From contig CAZWRA010000003.1 of the NCBI GenBank assembly GCA_964635995.1, positions 1-49,528 of the forward strand: DNA of 49,528 nt, read 5' to 3'. This stretch comes from JAGQLF01 sp964635995 (GTDB lineage Bacteria; Patescibacteriota; Dojkabacteria; J137). The position numbers were made by a program, and so were the translations under genes. This document shows, in pieces, positions 26,661-34,665 of this stretch (positions are counted from its first letter, which is position 1; each line of letters opens with the position of its first letter). The notes under the pieces are model-generated. The model was not told the DNA's origin. It was given only the letters and a program-made list of their open reading frames with translations, and did not search any database.

Positions 26661-26974
26661 AAAACTGTGAGAGCAATCTGTATGACAGGAAGAATAGGTA
26701 ATAAGAATACAATTGGGACTAGAAAAAGAAATGGAATTATTACTATTAAGCTTATTATACTTCCGATTAATGCCCAAAAGAATCTAAGTATTGGGCCGAT
26801 TATTTTTCCAAGTCTTGAGTAATCTCCAAACATTGGGTATTTAATATATTTAATCATAGGAAGTGCGTTTGTTTTCATCATTAAAAAGACAAAAACAAAT
26901 CTTACGAACCTAAGATATTCCCCGAACTTTATTAAGTAATACCAGACAAAAAAATTAAGAAAATACTCTCTCAT
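26657..26974 (-). CDS. small membrane protein upstream of the Clp-like ATPase
   Basis: 105 residues. An N-terminal amphipathic or hydrophobic part (FLNFFVWYYLIKFGEYLRFVRFVFVFLMM) is followed by a long hydrophobic C-terminus (about 60-105). It is Phe/Ile-rich with few charges. The stop overlaps the ATG of the Clp-like gene (ATGA at 26657-26660), implying coupled translation. No family recognised; it may be a partner of the membrane-anchored ATPase. Confidence 0.6.
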   Translation of the reverse strand: MREYFLNFFVWYYLIKFGEYLRFVRFVFVFLMMKTNALPMIKYIKYPMFGDYSRLGKIIGPILRFFWALIGSIISLIVIIPFLFLVPIVFLLPILPVIQIALTVL

Positions 26975-27434
26975 ATCTATTTCATTTCTAAATCAGTATA
27001 GAACAAAGAGTATTTTTATAAAAGTTAGTTAAGTTATATAGCTTTTAGCTCTTAGTCCATAGCTACTAGCTCTAGGGCATAAACTGTCACCCTGAGGTTC
27101 TCGAAGGGTCTAATGGAATAGATGCTGAATCAAGTTCAGCATGACGAGGCTAATTAAGCATTATTCCCCTCCTAGCAGGAGGGGTTGGGGGAGGTAGAAT
27201 TTTGAAGCTTTAATAATCTACCCCACCTCAATCCTCCCTTGCTAGGGGAGGAAATTAAGACGAACTTACGAAAAGTTTGGGGTCAGGGGGATTCGCGTTC
27301 AAGAGCACGAGAAAGTTAGACTTGCGAATCCCCCAGAACTTTTTGCATACTTTTTAGTTATAAAAAGTATGGATTGTCTATATTAAAATTATTATTCTTA
27401 AAATGTTCTGGCAACAGTTTTTTTGAATCAATTC
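26975..27434. repeat. 460-bp non-coding region built of inverted repeats
   Basis: No ORF seen. In order: an AGC/TAG-rich stretch (27040-27078); REP-like copy B (27086-27146); two hairpins CCCCTCCTAGCAGGAGGGG (27167-27185) and CCTCCCTTGCTAGGGGAGG (27233-27251) that are also inverted copies of each other; GGGGGATTCGC/GCGAATCCCCC (27287-27297 with 27324-27334); and CATACTTTTTA/TAAAAAGTATG (27346-27371). It separates the pilin block from the gene at 27435. The last palindrome could act as a terminator. Confidence 0.75.
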
Positions 27435-28025
27435 CTATTCTTGTCTCACTATTATCGTTTTTATGACATTTAGTCTTTCTCTAAGATAAGAGCCTCTTCC
27501 GTTATCATTGGATTTAAGATGTACTTCCTTTGCTACTTTTAATGGTATTTGAGTGAAACTTCTAGAAAAAAGTTTCAAAAAGATCTTACCTTCTAAATCA
27601 ATGCCAGCATACTTATTATCACCTTTTCTTCTTAATATAGAATCTAACCATACATACTCATGCTTGAAATCTGTTCTTAATTCATCGAATGACAAATCTT
27701 TCTTCACTTTAACTTCTGAAATAAACTCTGGATCATTATCATTTTCTCTAATCTCATCTAAAATATCATATAGGTTGTGTTTTCTATGCCTGTCTAAGAC
27801 ATCAGCAGGTGATTCCTTATTGTTCTTAAGGAAAATCAAATAAGCCTTAAAGTAGGACTCTAAAGCATTAAAAAAAAGATTATTTGGAGAAATATTATCT
27901 ATGCCAGAAATATCTATTACATATGCTGAAATCAAAGAACTATCAGCTACATCCAGTAAAGTTTTATATGTTATTTCATGTTTGTTGTAAAAAATATCTC
28001 TTATTACTCTATCTGTAGCTGACAT
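27435..28025 (-). CDS. unrecognised protein, weakly HEPN-like
   Basis: 196 residues, helical, soluble. The segment NNLFFNALESYFKAYLIFLKNN followed by DRHRKHNLYDILDEI recalls HEPN domains (A-E-x-x-x-K-A-x-L and a later H-x-L), but the RNase RxxxxH motif is not convincing. It lies between the repeat mosaic and the groL terminator, isolated from its neighbours. Function unknown. Confidence 0.55.
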   Translation of the reverse strand: MSATDRVIRDIFYNKHEITYKTLLDVADSSLISAYVIDISGIDNISPNNLFFNALESYFKAYLIFLKNNKESPADVLDRHRKHNLYDILDEIRENDNDPEFISEVKVKKDLSFDELRTDFKHEYVWLDSILRRKGDNKYAGIDLEGKIFLKLFSRSFTQIPLKVAKEVHLKSNDNGRGSYLRERLNVIKTIIVRQE

Positions 28026-28039
28026 ATAAAATAAATAAT

Positions 28040-28065
28040 AAAAAAGAGCCTTTCGGCTCTTTTTT
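28040..28065 (-). terminator. groL terminator
   Basis: AAAAAGAGCC/GGCTCTTTTT (28041-28050 with 28055-28064) with a 4-nt loop and T6 run, 8 bp after the groL stop. Symmetric, so it could work from both sides. Confidence 0.9.
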
Positions 28066-28073
28066 GAATCGAT

Positions 28074-29708
28074 TTACATCATTCCACCCATACCGCCCAT
28101 GCCTCCCATAGCAGCAGCATGATTATGATCATCGTCTTTATTTGGAGCATCTGTTACAACAGCTTCTGTAGTTAATAAAAGCATTCCGACACTTGCAGCG
28201 TTTTGTAACGCTGATCTAGTTACCTTTACAGGATCGATAATTCCCTCTTTAAACATGTCTACAACTTTTCCAGCTCTTGCATCGAATCCTTTTCCAGCCT
28301 TCATCTCTTTAATGAATGAAGCAGCTTCTAATCCAGCATTATGCATAATTTGTCTGAACGGAGCTTCTAGAGCTGATCTTAGAATTTTAATTCCAACCAT
28401 TTCATCGTCATTAACAGTTTTAACTGAATCTAGGGCATCAGCGGCATTTAGAAGAGCAACTCCTCCTCCTGCAACAACTCCCTCTTCAATAGCAGCTCTA
28501 GTAGCTTGTAGGGCGTCATCAATTCTATCTTTCTTCTCTTTCTGTTCAACTTCAGATGCAGCTCCTACTTCTAGAACAGCTACTCCTCCTGAAAGTTTTG
28601 CTAATCTTTCTTGTAGTTTTTCCTTATCGTAATCAGAAGTTGTTTCTTCGATTTCTCTTTTAATTTGAGCTACTCTTGCTTCTATAACAGCTTTCTTTCC
28701 ATGACCATTAATAATTACTGTCTCATCTTTTGTTACTTTTACTTTGTCTGCTCGTCCGAAATCTTCAGGCATAGCAGCATCAACAGTTTTTCCAAGATCA
28801 CCAGTAATTAATGTTCCACCAGTTAGAATTGCAATATCTTCAAGCATTGCTTTTCTTCTATCTCCGAAAGCTGGAGCTTTTACTGCAACGATGTTTAGAT
28901 GACCTTTTAACTTATTTATAATTAAGTTAGCTAAAGCATCCCCATCTACGTCTTCAGCAATTATTACAACATCTCTTGATCCAGCAGCTACTACTTTCTC
29001 TAATGCCTCGAAAAGTTCTTTAGCAACTGATAGTTTTTTATCTGTAATTAAGATTACAGGTTTATCTACCTCAACAATTCCGTCTTCAGATCCAGCAGCG
29101 AAATATGGAGAAATGTATCCTTTATCGAACTGCATTCCTTCAACGAATTTTTCAACAATTCCGAAAGTTTGACCGTCTTCAACAGTTACAACTCCCTGAC
29201 TTCCTACTTTATCTATAATTGAAGCTAGAATATCTCCGATTTCTTTGTCACCGTTAGCGGAGATTGTAGCTACTCTTTTGTAATCTTCCTTTCCTTTAAT
29301 CTGTTTAGCAGATTTAAGAAGATACTCAACAACAGCATTAACTCCTTTTTCAATTCCAGTTCTTACAGCCATTGGATTTGCTCCAGCTGTAACATTTTTG
29401 AATCCTTCTCCAATAATTGCTTGAGTTAAAACAACAGCAGTTGTTGTTCCATCTCCAGCTACTTCAGCAGCTTTACTTGCTGCCTCAACAACAATCTTTG
29501 CTCCTAAATTTTCTAACTTATCTTCTAGTTCAATCTCTTTAGCGATTGAAACTCCGTCTTTTGTAATGTGAGGAACTCCGTAAGATTTTTCTAAAGCAAC
29601 ATTTCGTCCTTTTGGACCAAGAGTTACTTTAACTGCGTCGGCCAATTTATCAACACCAGCCTTCATCTTCTTTCGTGCTTCCTCGTTGTATGTAACAATT
29701 TTTGCCAT
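28074..29708 (-). CDS. groL: chaperonin GroEL
   Basis: 544 residues, the normal length. It has TLGPKGRNV, the ATP-site AGDGTTTA, and a GGM-repeat C-terminal tail. It folds cytosolic proteins together with GroES. groS lies upstream with 128 bp between them, most of it occupied by a REP-like repeat (29766-29825) rather than the usual short gap. Presence of GroEL helps place the organism, as some CPR lineages lack it. Confidence 0.98.
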   Translation of the reverse strand: MAKIVTYNEEARKKMKAGVDKLADAVKVTLGPKGRNVALEKSYGVPHITKDGVSIAKEIELEDKLENLGAKIVVEAASKAAEVAGDGTTTAVVLTQAIIGEGFKNVTAGANPMAVRTGIEKGVNAVVEYLLKSAKQIKGKEDYKRVATISANGDKEIGDILASIIDKVGSQGVVTVEDGQTFGIVEKFVEGMQFDKGYISPYFAAGSEDGIVEVDKPVILITDKKLSVAKELFEALEKVVAAGSRDVVIIAEDVDGDALANLIINKLKGHLNIVAVKAPAFGDRRKAMLEDIAILTGGTLITGDLGKTVDAAMPEDFGRADKVKVTKDETVIINGHGKKAVIEARVAQIKREIEETTSDYDKEKLQERLAKLSGGVAVLEVGAASEVEQKEKKDRIDDALQATRAAIEEGVVAGGGVALLNAADALDSVKTVNDDEMVGIKILRSALEAPFRQIMHNAGLEAASFIKEMKAGKGFDARAGKVVDMFKEGIIDPVKVTRSALQNAASVGMLLLTTEAVVTDAPNKDDDHNHAAAMGGMGGMGGMM

Positions 29709-29765
29709 TTTTTTAAATTAATTAAAATATATTATTAATAATGTCATGGTGAGTTCTACTCTCCA

Positions 29766-29825
29766 CGCCACCCTGAACTTGTTTCAGGGTCTATCTAAGG
29801 ATGCTGAATCAAGTTCAGCATGACG
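29766..29825. repeat. REP-like repeat copy C between groS and groL
   Basis: Two adjacent palindromes: CACCCTGAAC...GTTTCAGGGT and ATGCTGAATC...AAGTTCAGCAT, then GACG. The first is the uninterrupted form of copy A (5111), the second recurs in copy B (27121-27146). Being between two co-regulated genes, the transcript hairpins may affect mRNA stability or relative expression. Confidence 0.8.
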
Positions 29826-29836
29826 AAATTATAATT

Positions 29837-30142
29837 TTACTTATCAAACACGGCTAATATATCAGCCTCTTTCATAATTAAATACTCTTCTCCATCAATC
29901 TCTACTTCTTCTGGAGAGTATTTCTTAAACATTACAATGTCTCCAATTGAAACATTGAATGCTATCTTTTTTCCTGATTCATCGATAGCTCCAGTTCCTA
30001 AAGCTACGATTTCTCCCTTTTGAGGTCTTTCACCTTTCCCAGAGGACTGAACAATAAGTCCTGATTTTGTTGTTTCTTCTTCTGGAGCAGGTTTAACTAA
30101 GATGTTTCCGCCAATAGGCTTAACTTTTAGCTTAGAAGCCAT
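29837..30142 (-). CDS. groS: co-chaperonin GroES
   Basis: 101 residues: KVKPIGGNILVKP N-terminus, the mobile-loop region (EETTKSGLIVQSSGKGERPQ) and GEEYLIMKEADILAV C-terminus. It caps the GroEL ring. First gene of the groS-groL unit, with a sigma70-like promoter and CIRCE-like operator just upstream. Confidence 0.97.
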   Translation of the reverse strand: MASKLKVKPIGGNILVKPAPEEETTKSGLIVQSSGKGERPQKGEIVALGTGAIDESGKKIAFNVSIGDIVMFKKYSPEEVEIDGEEYLIMKEADILAVFDK

Positions 30143-30165
30143 AAATAGATAAAATAAAATATAAA

Positions 30166-30192
30166 TTAGCAGATATGTATAAATACTGCTAA
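30166..30192 (-). promoter_or_regulatory. CIRCE-like operator (HrcA site)
   Basis: TTAGCA at 30166 and TGCTAA ending at 30192 form an inverted repeat of exactly 27 bp, the span of the CIRCE element (TTAGCACTC-N9-GAGTGCTAA). The outer six bases of each arm are kept and the inner three differ. It overlaps the expected transcription start. HrcA is not in the window. Confidence 0.7.
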
Positions 30193-30222
30193 ATATTAGC
30201 AGGGGCAGTTTTAGCTTGTCAA
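30193..30222 (-). promoter_or_regulatory. groS-groL promoter
   Basis: TTGACA (30217-30222), 18-nt spacer, TAATAT (30193-30198) on the minus strand. The -35 is a perfect consensus. The CIRCE-like operator starts immediately downstream, giving heat-shock repression logic. The leader is about 45 nt. Confidence 0.8.
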
Positions 30223-30239
30223 TAAGGGGATAGATTTAC

Positions 30240-32267
30240 TTAATCTACTCTGAAGTTTACTCTACTTATTGATGCAGGAATAAATTGTAGAGATTCAGGA
30301 ATAACTGAAGGGTAATATCTAAGCTCTACTGATTGAACTTCTTCTATAGATTCAATTATTGATTGAGCGTCTGGAAGCTTTTTTCCTTTAATTTCATTAA
30401 ATACCTCTTCTTGGTTAAATCCAGCTGTAATTTCACCTTCCGCAAAGATTGTAATAAAGATTCCATCACTATTCTCAACAAAATCTTTAAATCCAATATC
30501 ACTTAATTCATTAACTCCATCAGCCTCTGTCTCATCTCCAACTATAGTTGCCTGTATAACATCTTCTAAATCACTATCTCTAACCATTACTCCTGTAGCT
30601 TTTCCTACTATTGTTACATCAAAAATATACTCCCCCTCAGCATTTTCGCTCGCTTCCTCTCCAACTTCTGGATTTGAGATTACTTCAACTTCTTCAAATT
30701 CGATAGTTTCCTCTAAAAGAGTAAACCCTGTAGGAACACCTTCTTTTAGCTCATCAATAGATTGAGTTTCTAGATTTTTTATTATTTCATCTTTTACAGT
30801 ATCCAAATCTTCCTCTGATACTGAAACAAAGTCTTCAGAAGTTCCTCCAGTAAACTCCCCTTCTCTTTTAATATCCTGAGAACTTATTGTCGAGAACCCT
30901 TCGATTGTAAAACCACTATCAGGATCTGAATCGTCTATGTTATATTCCTCACCAAAACTCACAGCTCTAACTCTAATATTATCAGTTCGGCTTGGGTTAA
31001 TTGAAAGATCGCTTGCTTTTGTAGCTGCTGGTAATTTAGTGTCATTGACTACTTCATAAACTTCACCTGTTCTAACACTTGTAATTTTTGTACCTGTGGG
31101 AATCTCAATATCCTTCTCTTGTTTATTAAAAATATACACAGCTCCTGTAGCTTTCTCACCTCTTTTACCTTCTCCAGTTGCTGTAGCAGTTGTTGAAGAA
31201 CTTATCTCTTCTGTTTCAAGAATTTTTCCAGGAATCATTAATGCTTCAAGATCTACAGAAGTAATTGTTCCTCTCGTATCGATCTCAACTGTTTCCTCAG
31301 CTACAATACTTTCAGATTTTAATGTAACTCTTACTGAGACATTTGAGAATTGAAAAAGAGTCAGATAAACGATAATTAAACCAATAACTAAAGCAGCTCC
31401 AGCAATAATAACTGATCTTCTCTTATACCATTTTTTTGAAACTCCACCATCTATTCTGTCTTCAGGTCTTAAAACTTTATTACCTCCGAATAAAAATACT
31501 AAGATTTTTGATAAACCATTTCTACTTGGGGTTAATTTTGTAACATCACGTCCAGCGAATCTTTTCTCGCTGAAAACGCTGATGTCTTCTCGATTTATAT
31601 TATTCATGTCTAAATTGTCTAATTTATCTATTTTATCACTATTTTTTCTTTGTTTTAAGGAAGCTACATCAGAACCACTATAAATCTTAATGCCATTTAT
31701 TTCTTTTACTTTTTCTTCAATTACAGGCTTACTGATCTCTACCTCTTCTAAAACAGTGTCAGAATTATACGATGAAGACTTGTTATCTACAAAAGAATCT
31801 ATCTTTTCTTCTGTAGTAGCAAATACTTCAGTTGTATTGTCTCTAACAATTTCTTCTTCAACCTTCACTTCCTCAACCTTTTCCGTTTCTATAGGTGCTT
31901 CCCCTTTAATATTTTTTAAGAGTGAATCTTTTTTATTATTTAATAAAGATTGAGCATTAAATAATTTACCTTTAGCAACGTCCCAAAGATCAGAAGTTAT
32001 TTGACTGACTTTTTGAACAACTACAAATCCTGCCTTTTGAGATATTTTCGCACCGTAACTATCTTCAGTTACAATAACTGCAACTTTAGCTGCCTTTACG
32101 ATTGTTCTATAAAGTATTCTTATACTTAAATTACTAGTAAAAAGAACTGATGAACTCGGAACAATTATAATAACATGTTCTTTTCCAGAGTTTAAAATCC
32201 TTTGAACAAGGAAAGAAATTTCTTCATCAGGTTCAACAAAAATTTTTTCTGCTACTAATGCTGCCAT
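30240..32267 (-). CDS. baseplate J-like domain membrane protein
   Basis: 675 residues. The cytoplasmic N-terminal part (about 1-115) resembles a Rossmann-like fold. It is followed by a disordered acidic linker, one membrane helix (about 285-308, VIIAGAALVIGLIIVYL) and a large extracellular beta region. This contains the baseplate-J-like segment ATGAVYIFNKQEKDIEIPTGTKI...RVRAVSFGEEYNI. Such proteins accompany FtsA/PilM-like genes in CPR genomes, as here (1-bp overlap), and may link a cytoplasmic actin-like ATPase to an envelope structure. Role inferred. Confidence 0.75.
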   Translation of the reverse strand: MAALVAEKIFVEPDEEISFLVQRILNSGKEHVIIIVPSSSVLFTSNLSIRILYRTIVKAAKVAVIVTEDSYGAKISQKAGFVVVQKVSQITSDLWDVAKGKLFNAQSLLNNKKDSLLKNIKGEAPIETEKVEEVKVEEEIVRDNTTEVFATTEEKIDSFVDNKSSSYNSDTVLEEVEISKPVIEEKVKEINGIKIYSGSDVASLKQRKNSDKIDKLDNLDMNNINREDISVFSEKRFAGRDVTKLTPSRNGLSKILVFLFGGNKVLRPEDRIDGGVSKKWYKRRSVIIAGAALVIGLIIVYLTLFQFSNVSVRVTLKSESIVAEETVEIDTRGTITSVDLEALMIPGKILETEEISSSTTATATGEGKRGEKATGAVYIFNKQEKDIEIPTGTKITSVRTGEVYEVVNDTKLPAATKASDLSINPSRTDNIRVRAVSFGEEYNIDDSDPDSGFTIEGFSTISSQDIKREGEFTGGTSEDFVSVSEEDLDTVKDEIIKNLETQSIDELKEGVPTGFTLLEETIEFEEVEVISNPEVGEEASENAEGEYIFDVTIVGKATGVMVRDSDLEDVIQATIVGDETEADGVNELSDIGFKDFVENSDGIFITIFAEGEITAGFNQEEVFNEIKGKKLPDAQSIIESIEEVQSVELRYYPSVIPESLQFIPASISRVNFRVD

Positions 32268-33478
32268 TAAAGTATTGTTCTAGTTAAAGATAAAGGTGTT
32301 ACATCTATTGGATTATTTAATGATCTTGTTAAATCATTAACATCCTTAATTTTATTAGGAAATATAAAGCTAACTTTTGGATGCTTATGGAAATTTAATC
32401 TCTGAATCCAAGGATACTCCATTAAGCCTTCCATTACATCTGGAAGAAGTGCTCCTCCTCCGCAAATATAAATCTTATCTGGGAAAGTCTCAATTTCATC
32501 AAACTCTTCTAGTCCAAGTTCAATTCCTAAAAGCCAAGAATCTATATCAGACTTAATCCCTTTTTTAATTTCTTTTTTTTGATATTCATCTAAACTTCCA
32601 GCAGAATATTTCATCTTCATCTCTTCAGCTTCCTCATAAGAGACTCTAAAAATACTTTCAATTCTTCTTGTAAATACTCGTCCTCCAATTGCAAAAATTT
32701 TAATTCCTTGTATATCTCCATTTTTAACAATTGAAATATCAGTTGTTCCTGAACCAACATCAATAAATATTCCACCCTCTGTTTCAATATGCTGATCATC
32801 TATGGCGTTTGACAATGCGTATGGTTCAACAACAATTTTCTCTAAATCAAGTTTTAGGGCATCAATAATAAACTGAATTGAGTCTAATTGTATTTTCGGG
32901 GCGAAACTTGAGAATACTCTATATGTAATAGAGTTTCCTGTAAGTTCAACAGGATTATTAACTTTAACCCCATCAATCATAATACTACCTACTTCAGTAT
33001 CAATTTCTACTAACTGAGCAACATTAATCCCATGTTCTTCAGCTATTTCCTCTTTAATTGAGTCAAAAGAATGTTCTTTTACCTTTTCAACAACATCTTC
33101 GATTTCAGCTTCAGTAATAACTTCGCTTGAATCATCTCGATCAACATTTACAACAATTGGAACTCCGCTAACAAGCTCTCCAGCTATTCCTACAATTGCC
33201 GAATCTGGAAGCGTTATGTCGTGAAACTTTTGCTCAGCCTCACCAATAGCGATGCCGATACTTTCATCCAACGCACTTAAAACTTCATCTGTATCAATAA
33301 TAAGAGCTTTATTCATTGAAAAGGGTTTTTGAGATACCCTACTGTATCCAACAACCTCAATCTCTTTATTATTCTTTTTAAAAAGAACGGTCTTAATATT
33401 CTCAGTTCCAATATCTATGGCCAGATAAGTAGAATTAACATCTTTCTTTACTTTTTGTCTTTTACCTATTCCAAACAC
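32267..33478 (-). CDS. FtsA/PilM-like actin-fold ATPase
   Basis: 403 residues. Actin-superfamily phosphate motifs are AIDIGTENIKTVLF (phosphate 1) and GGIFIDVGSGTTDISIV (phosphate 2), with a C-terminal adenosine motif (KIYICGGGALLPDVMEGL). The SHS2/1C region lies between. The FtsA-type C-terminal amphipathic helix is not evident, so it could serve either division or a type IV pilus-like machine. It overlaps the downstream baseplate-J-like gene by 1 bp, suggesting a complex. Confidence 0.8.
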   Translation of the reverse strand: MFGIGKRQKVKKDVNSTYLAIDIGTENIKTVLFKKNNKEIEVVGYSRVSQKPFSMNKALIIDTDEVLSALDESIGIAIGEAEQKFHDITLPDSAIVGIAGELVSGVPIVVNVDRDDSSEVITEAEIEDVVEKVKEHSFDSIKEEIAEEHGINVAQLVEIDTEVGSIMIDGVKVNNPVELTGNSITYRVFSSFAPKIQLDSIQFIIDALKLDLEKIVVEPYALSNAIDDQHIETEGGIFIDVGSGTTDISIVKNGDIQGIKIFAIGGRVFTRRIESIFRVSYEEAEEMKMKYSAGSLDEYQKKEIKKGIKSDIDSWLLGIELGLEEFDEIETFPDKIYICGGGALLPDVMEGLMEYPWIQRLNFHKHPKVSFIFPNKIKDVNDLTRSLNNPIDVTPLSLTRTIL

Positions 33479-33499
33479 ATTGTGAAATTAACTTATAAC

Positions 33500-33529
33500 A
33501 GAATACAGTAAATGGGTTTAGAAATTCAA
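33500..33529 (-). promoter_or_regulatory. probable promoter of the FtsA-like gene
   Basis: TTGAAT (33524-33529), 18-nt spacer, TATTCT (33500-33505), about 20 nt upstream of the ATG at 33478. It lies in the divergent intergenic region shared with the gene at 33654. Moderate match. Confidence 0.45.
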
Positions 33530-33581
33530 ACATTGATTATTTTTTAAATAGTGTATTATCCGGAAAAATCTGACATTTTTC

Positions 33582-33610
33582 TTGCTTTATTGAGAGATTA
33601 TTAATATAAT
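33582..33610 (+). promoter_or_regulatory. promoter of the deoxyribosyltransferase-like gene
   Basis: TTGCTT (33582-33587), 17-nt spacer, TATAAT (33605-33610). Start of transcription near 33617, about 37 nt before ATG 33654. Confidence 0.65.
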
Positions 33611-33653
33611 TGATATATATTTAATGCGTTTTATTTGTTTTAATAGAAAAGAA

Positions 33654-34235
33654 ATGAAGATATTTGTGATTTACAAGAACAATTATAAAGATAGTGATTA
33701 TAAAACTTTTTCGAAAGCGATTGACAATTTAAAGAGACTTGGACATAACATAAAATCAGACTTAGAGCTTAGATCTGGTTTAAAGAAAGATGATCCAAAA
33801 TCAGTTGAAAAATATCAAGGTAAAGTAGAAAAAGCAATGAGAGATACAGATATTGTTATTGCAGATATTTCTGATCCAGACACAAAAGTTGGTTTTGATA
33901 TTGCTTCTGCTCTTTCTGAGAAGAAAATTGTAGTTGCTCTACAAGAGGGCACTAAAAAAATGTCTGATATTCTTCCAATAGAAGGAACAAGAACTAAACA
34001 ATTAATCACAAAAAATTATACAGATAAGAATATTGTAGAAGTTGTTAATGATGCTATCGAAGAAGCTAAAGACAGATTAGACACAAAGTTTATTCTAATT
34101 ATTTCTCCAGAAATTGATAGATATTTAGACTGGGCTTCTAACACTAAAAGAATGCATAAAGCTCAGATTGTTAGAAATTCAATTGAGTCTGCTATTAAAA
34201 AAGATAGAGAATATAAAAATTTCCTGAATGGCTGA
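33654..34235 (+). CDS. nucleoside 2-deoxyribosyltransferase-like protein
   Basis: 193 residues from ATG 33654 (MKIFVIYK); a 10-residue longer frame from 33624 has a less typical N-terminus. The pattern is beta-start, IDNLKRLGHNIKSD, then AMRDTDIVIADISDPDTKVGFDIASALSEKKIVVAL, as in the NDT/TIR-like Rossmann family where the Asp and Glu bind the nucleoside. Here FDIASAL has Asp where the catalytic Glu (FEIAxA) is usual. The C-terminal about 70 residues are an extra helical region. It could act in nucleotide salvage or as a non-catalytic NAD/nucleotide sensor. Confidence 0.6.
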   Translation: MKIFVIYKNNYKDSDYKTFSKAIDNLKRLGHNIKSDLELRSGLKKDDPKSVEKYQGKVEKAMRDTDIVIADISDPDTKVGFDIASALSEKKIVVALQEGTKKMSDILPIEGTRTKQLITKNYTDKNIVEVVNDAIEEAKDRLDTKFILIISPEIDRYLDWASNTKRMHKAQIVRNSIESAIKKDREYKNFLNG

Positions 34236-34292
34236 TAGCTATTAGCCATAAGCTTTTTGCATTTATAACTCCCCATTTTTACATTTTAAAGA

Positions 34293-34658
34293 ATGGGGAT
34301 GCAAGATTATCACAAATTATTAGTTTGAAAGAATTCTCACAATCTCACTTTAGAACTATATAAAATTACTCAAGAATTTCCTCGAACAGAATTATATGGA
34401 GTAACTTCTCAGATAAGACGTGCTTCAAGTTCAATTTGTGCAAATATTGTAGAAGGTGCTAATCGAAGTTCAGATAAGTAATTCTCACGCTTTTTACAAA
34501 TTGCATTTAGCTCAGCATGCGAAGTTAGCTACTTCCTATTACTTTCCAAAGATTTAAAGTACCTATCAATTAATCAATGGAACGAATTAGATACTAAATT
34601 AGTGGAGATTCAAAAAATGCTTTCTGGTTTCATTAAAAAACTAACAGCTAAAAGCTAA
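34293..34658 (+). pseudogene. four-helix bundle (S23/IVP family) protein, two in-frame stops
   Basis: Frame of 121 codons from ATG 34293 that reads as the S23-type four-helix bundle family: DYHKLLV-stop-KNSHNLTLELYK, then TSQIRRASSSICANIVEGANR and FLQIAFSSACEVSYFLLLSKDL. TGA sits where the family has Trp (LxVWxxAH) and TAA follows SSDK where Glu is common. Flanks carry AGCTA-rich inverted sequences (34233-34257 and 34641-34672). No frameshift is needed, so it looks like a gene killed by point mutations. Confidence 0.85.
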
Positions 34659-34665
34659 CGACCAA

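Noticed and set aside
26661..26777. N-terminal extension of the Clp-like ATPase
   Set aside because: It overlaps the neighbouring membrane-protein gene in another frame and is not Clp-like; ATG 26660 overlaps the upstream stop as ATGA.
27040..27371. CRISPR array
   Set aside because: The repeats are palindromes of different sequence and spacing without regular direct repeats, and no cas gene is present.
34326..34328. TGA read as Trp or Gly (alternative genetic code)
   Set aside because: TGA ends well-supported genes at ATGA junctions (for example the amidase/ruvX and the Clp-like gene), TGG is used for Trp, and the four-helix frame also has a TAA, so it is a pseudogene.
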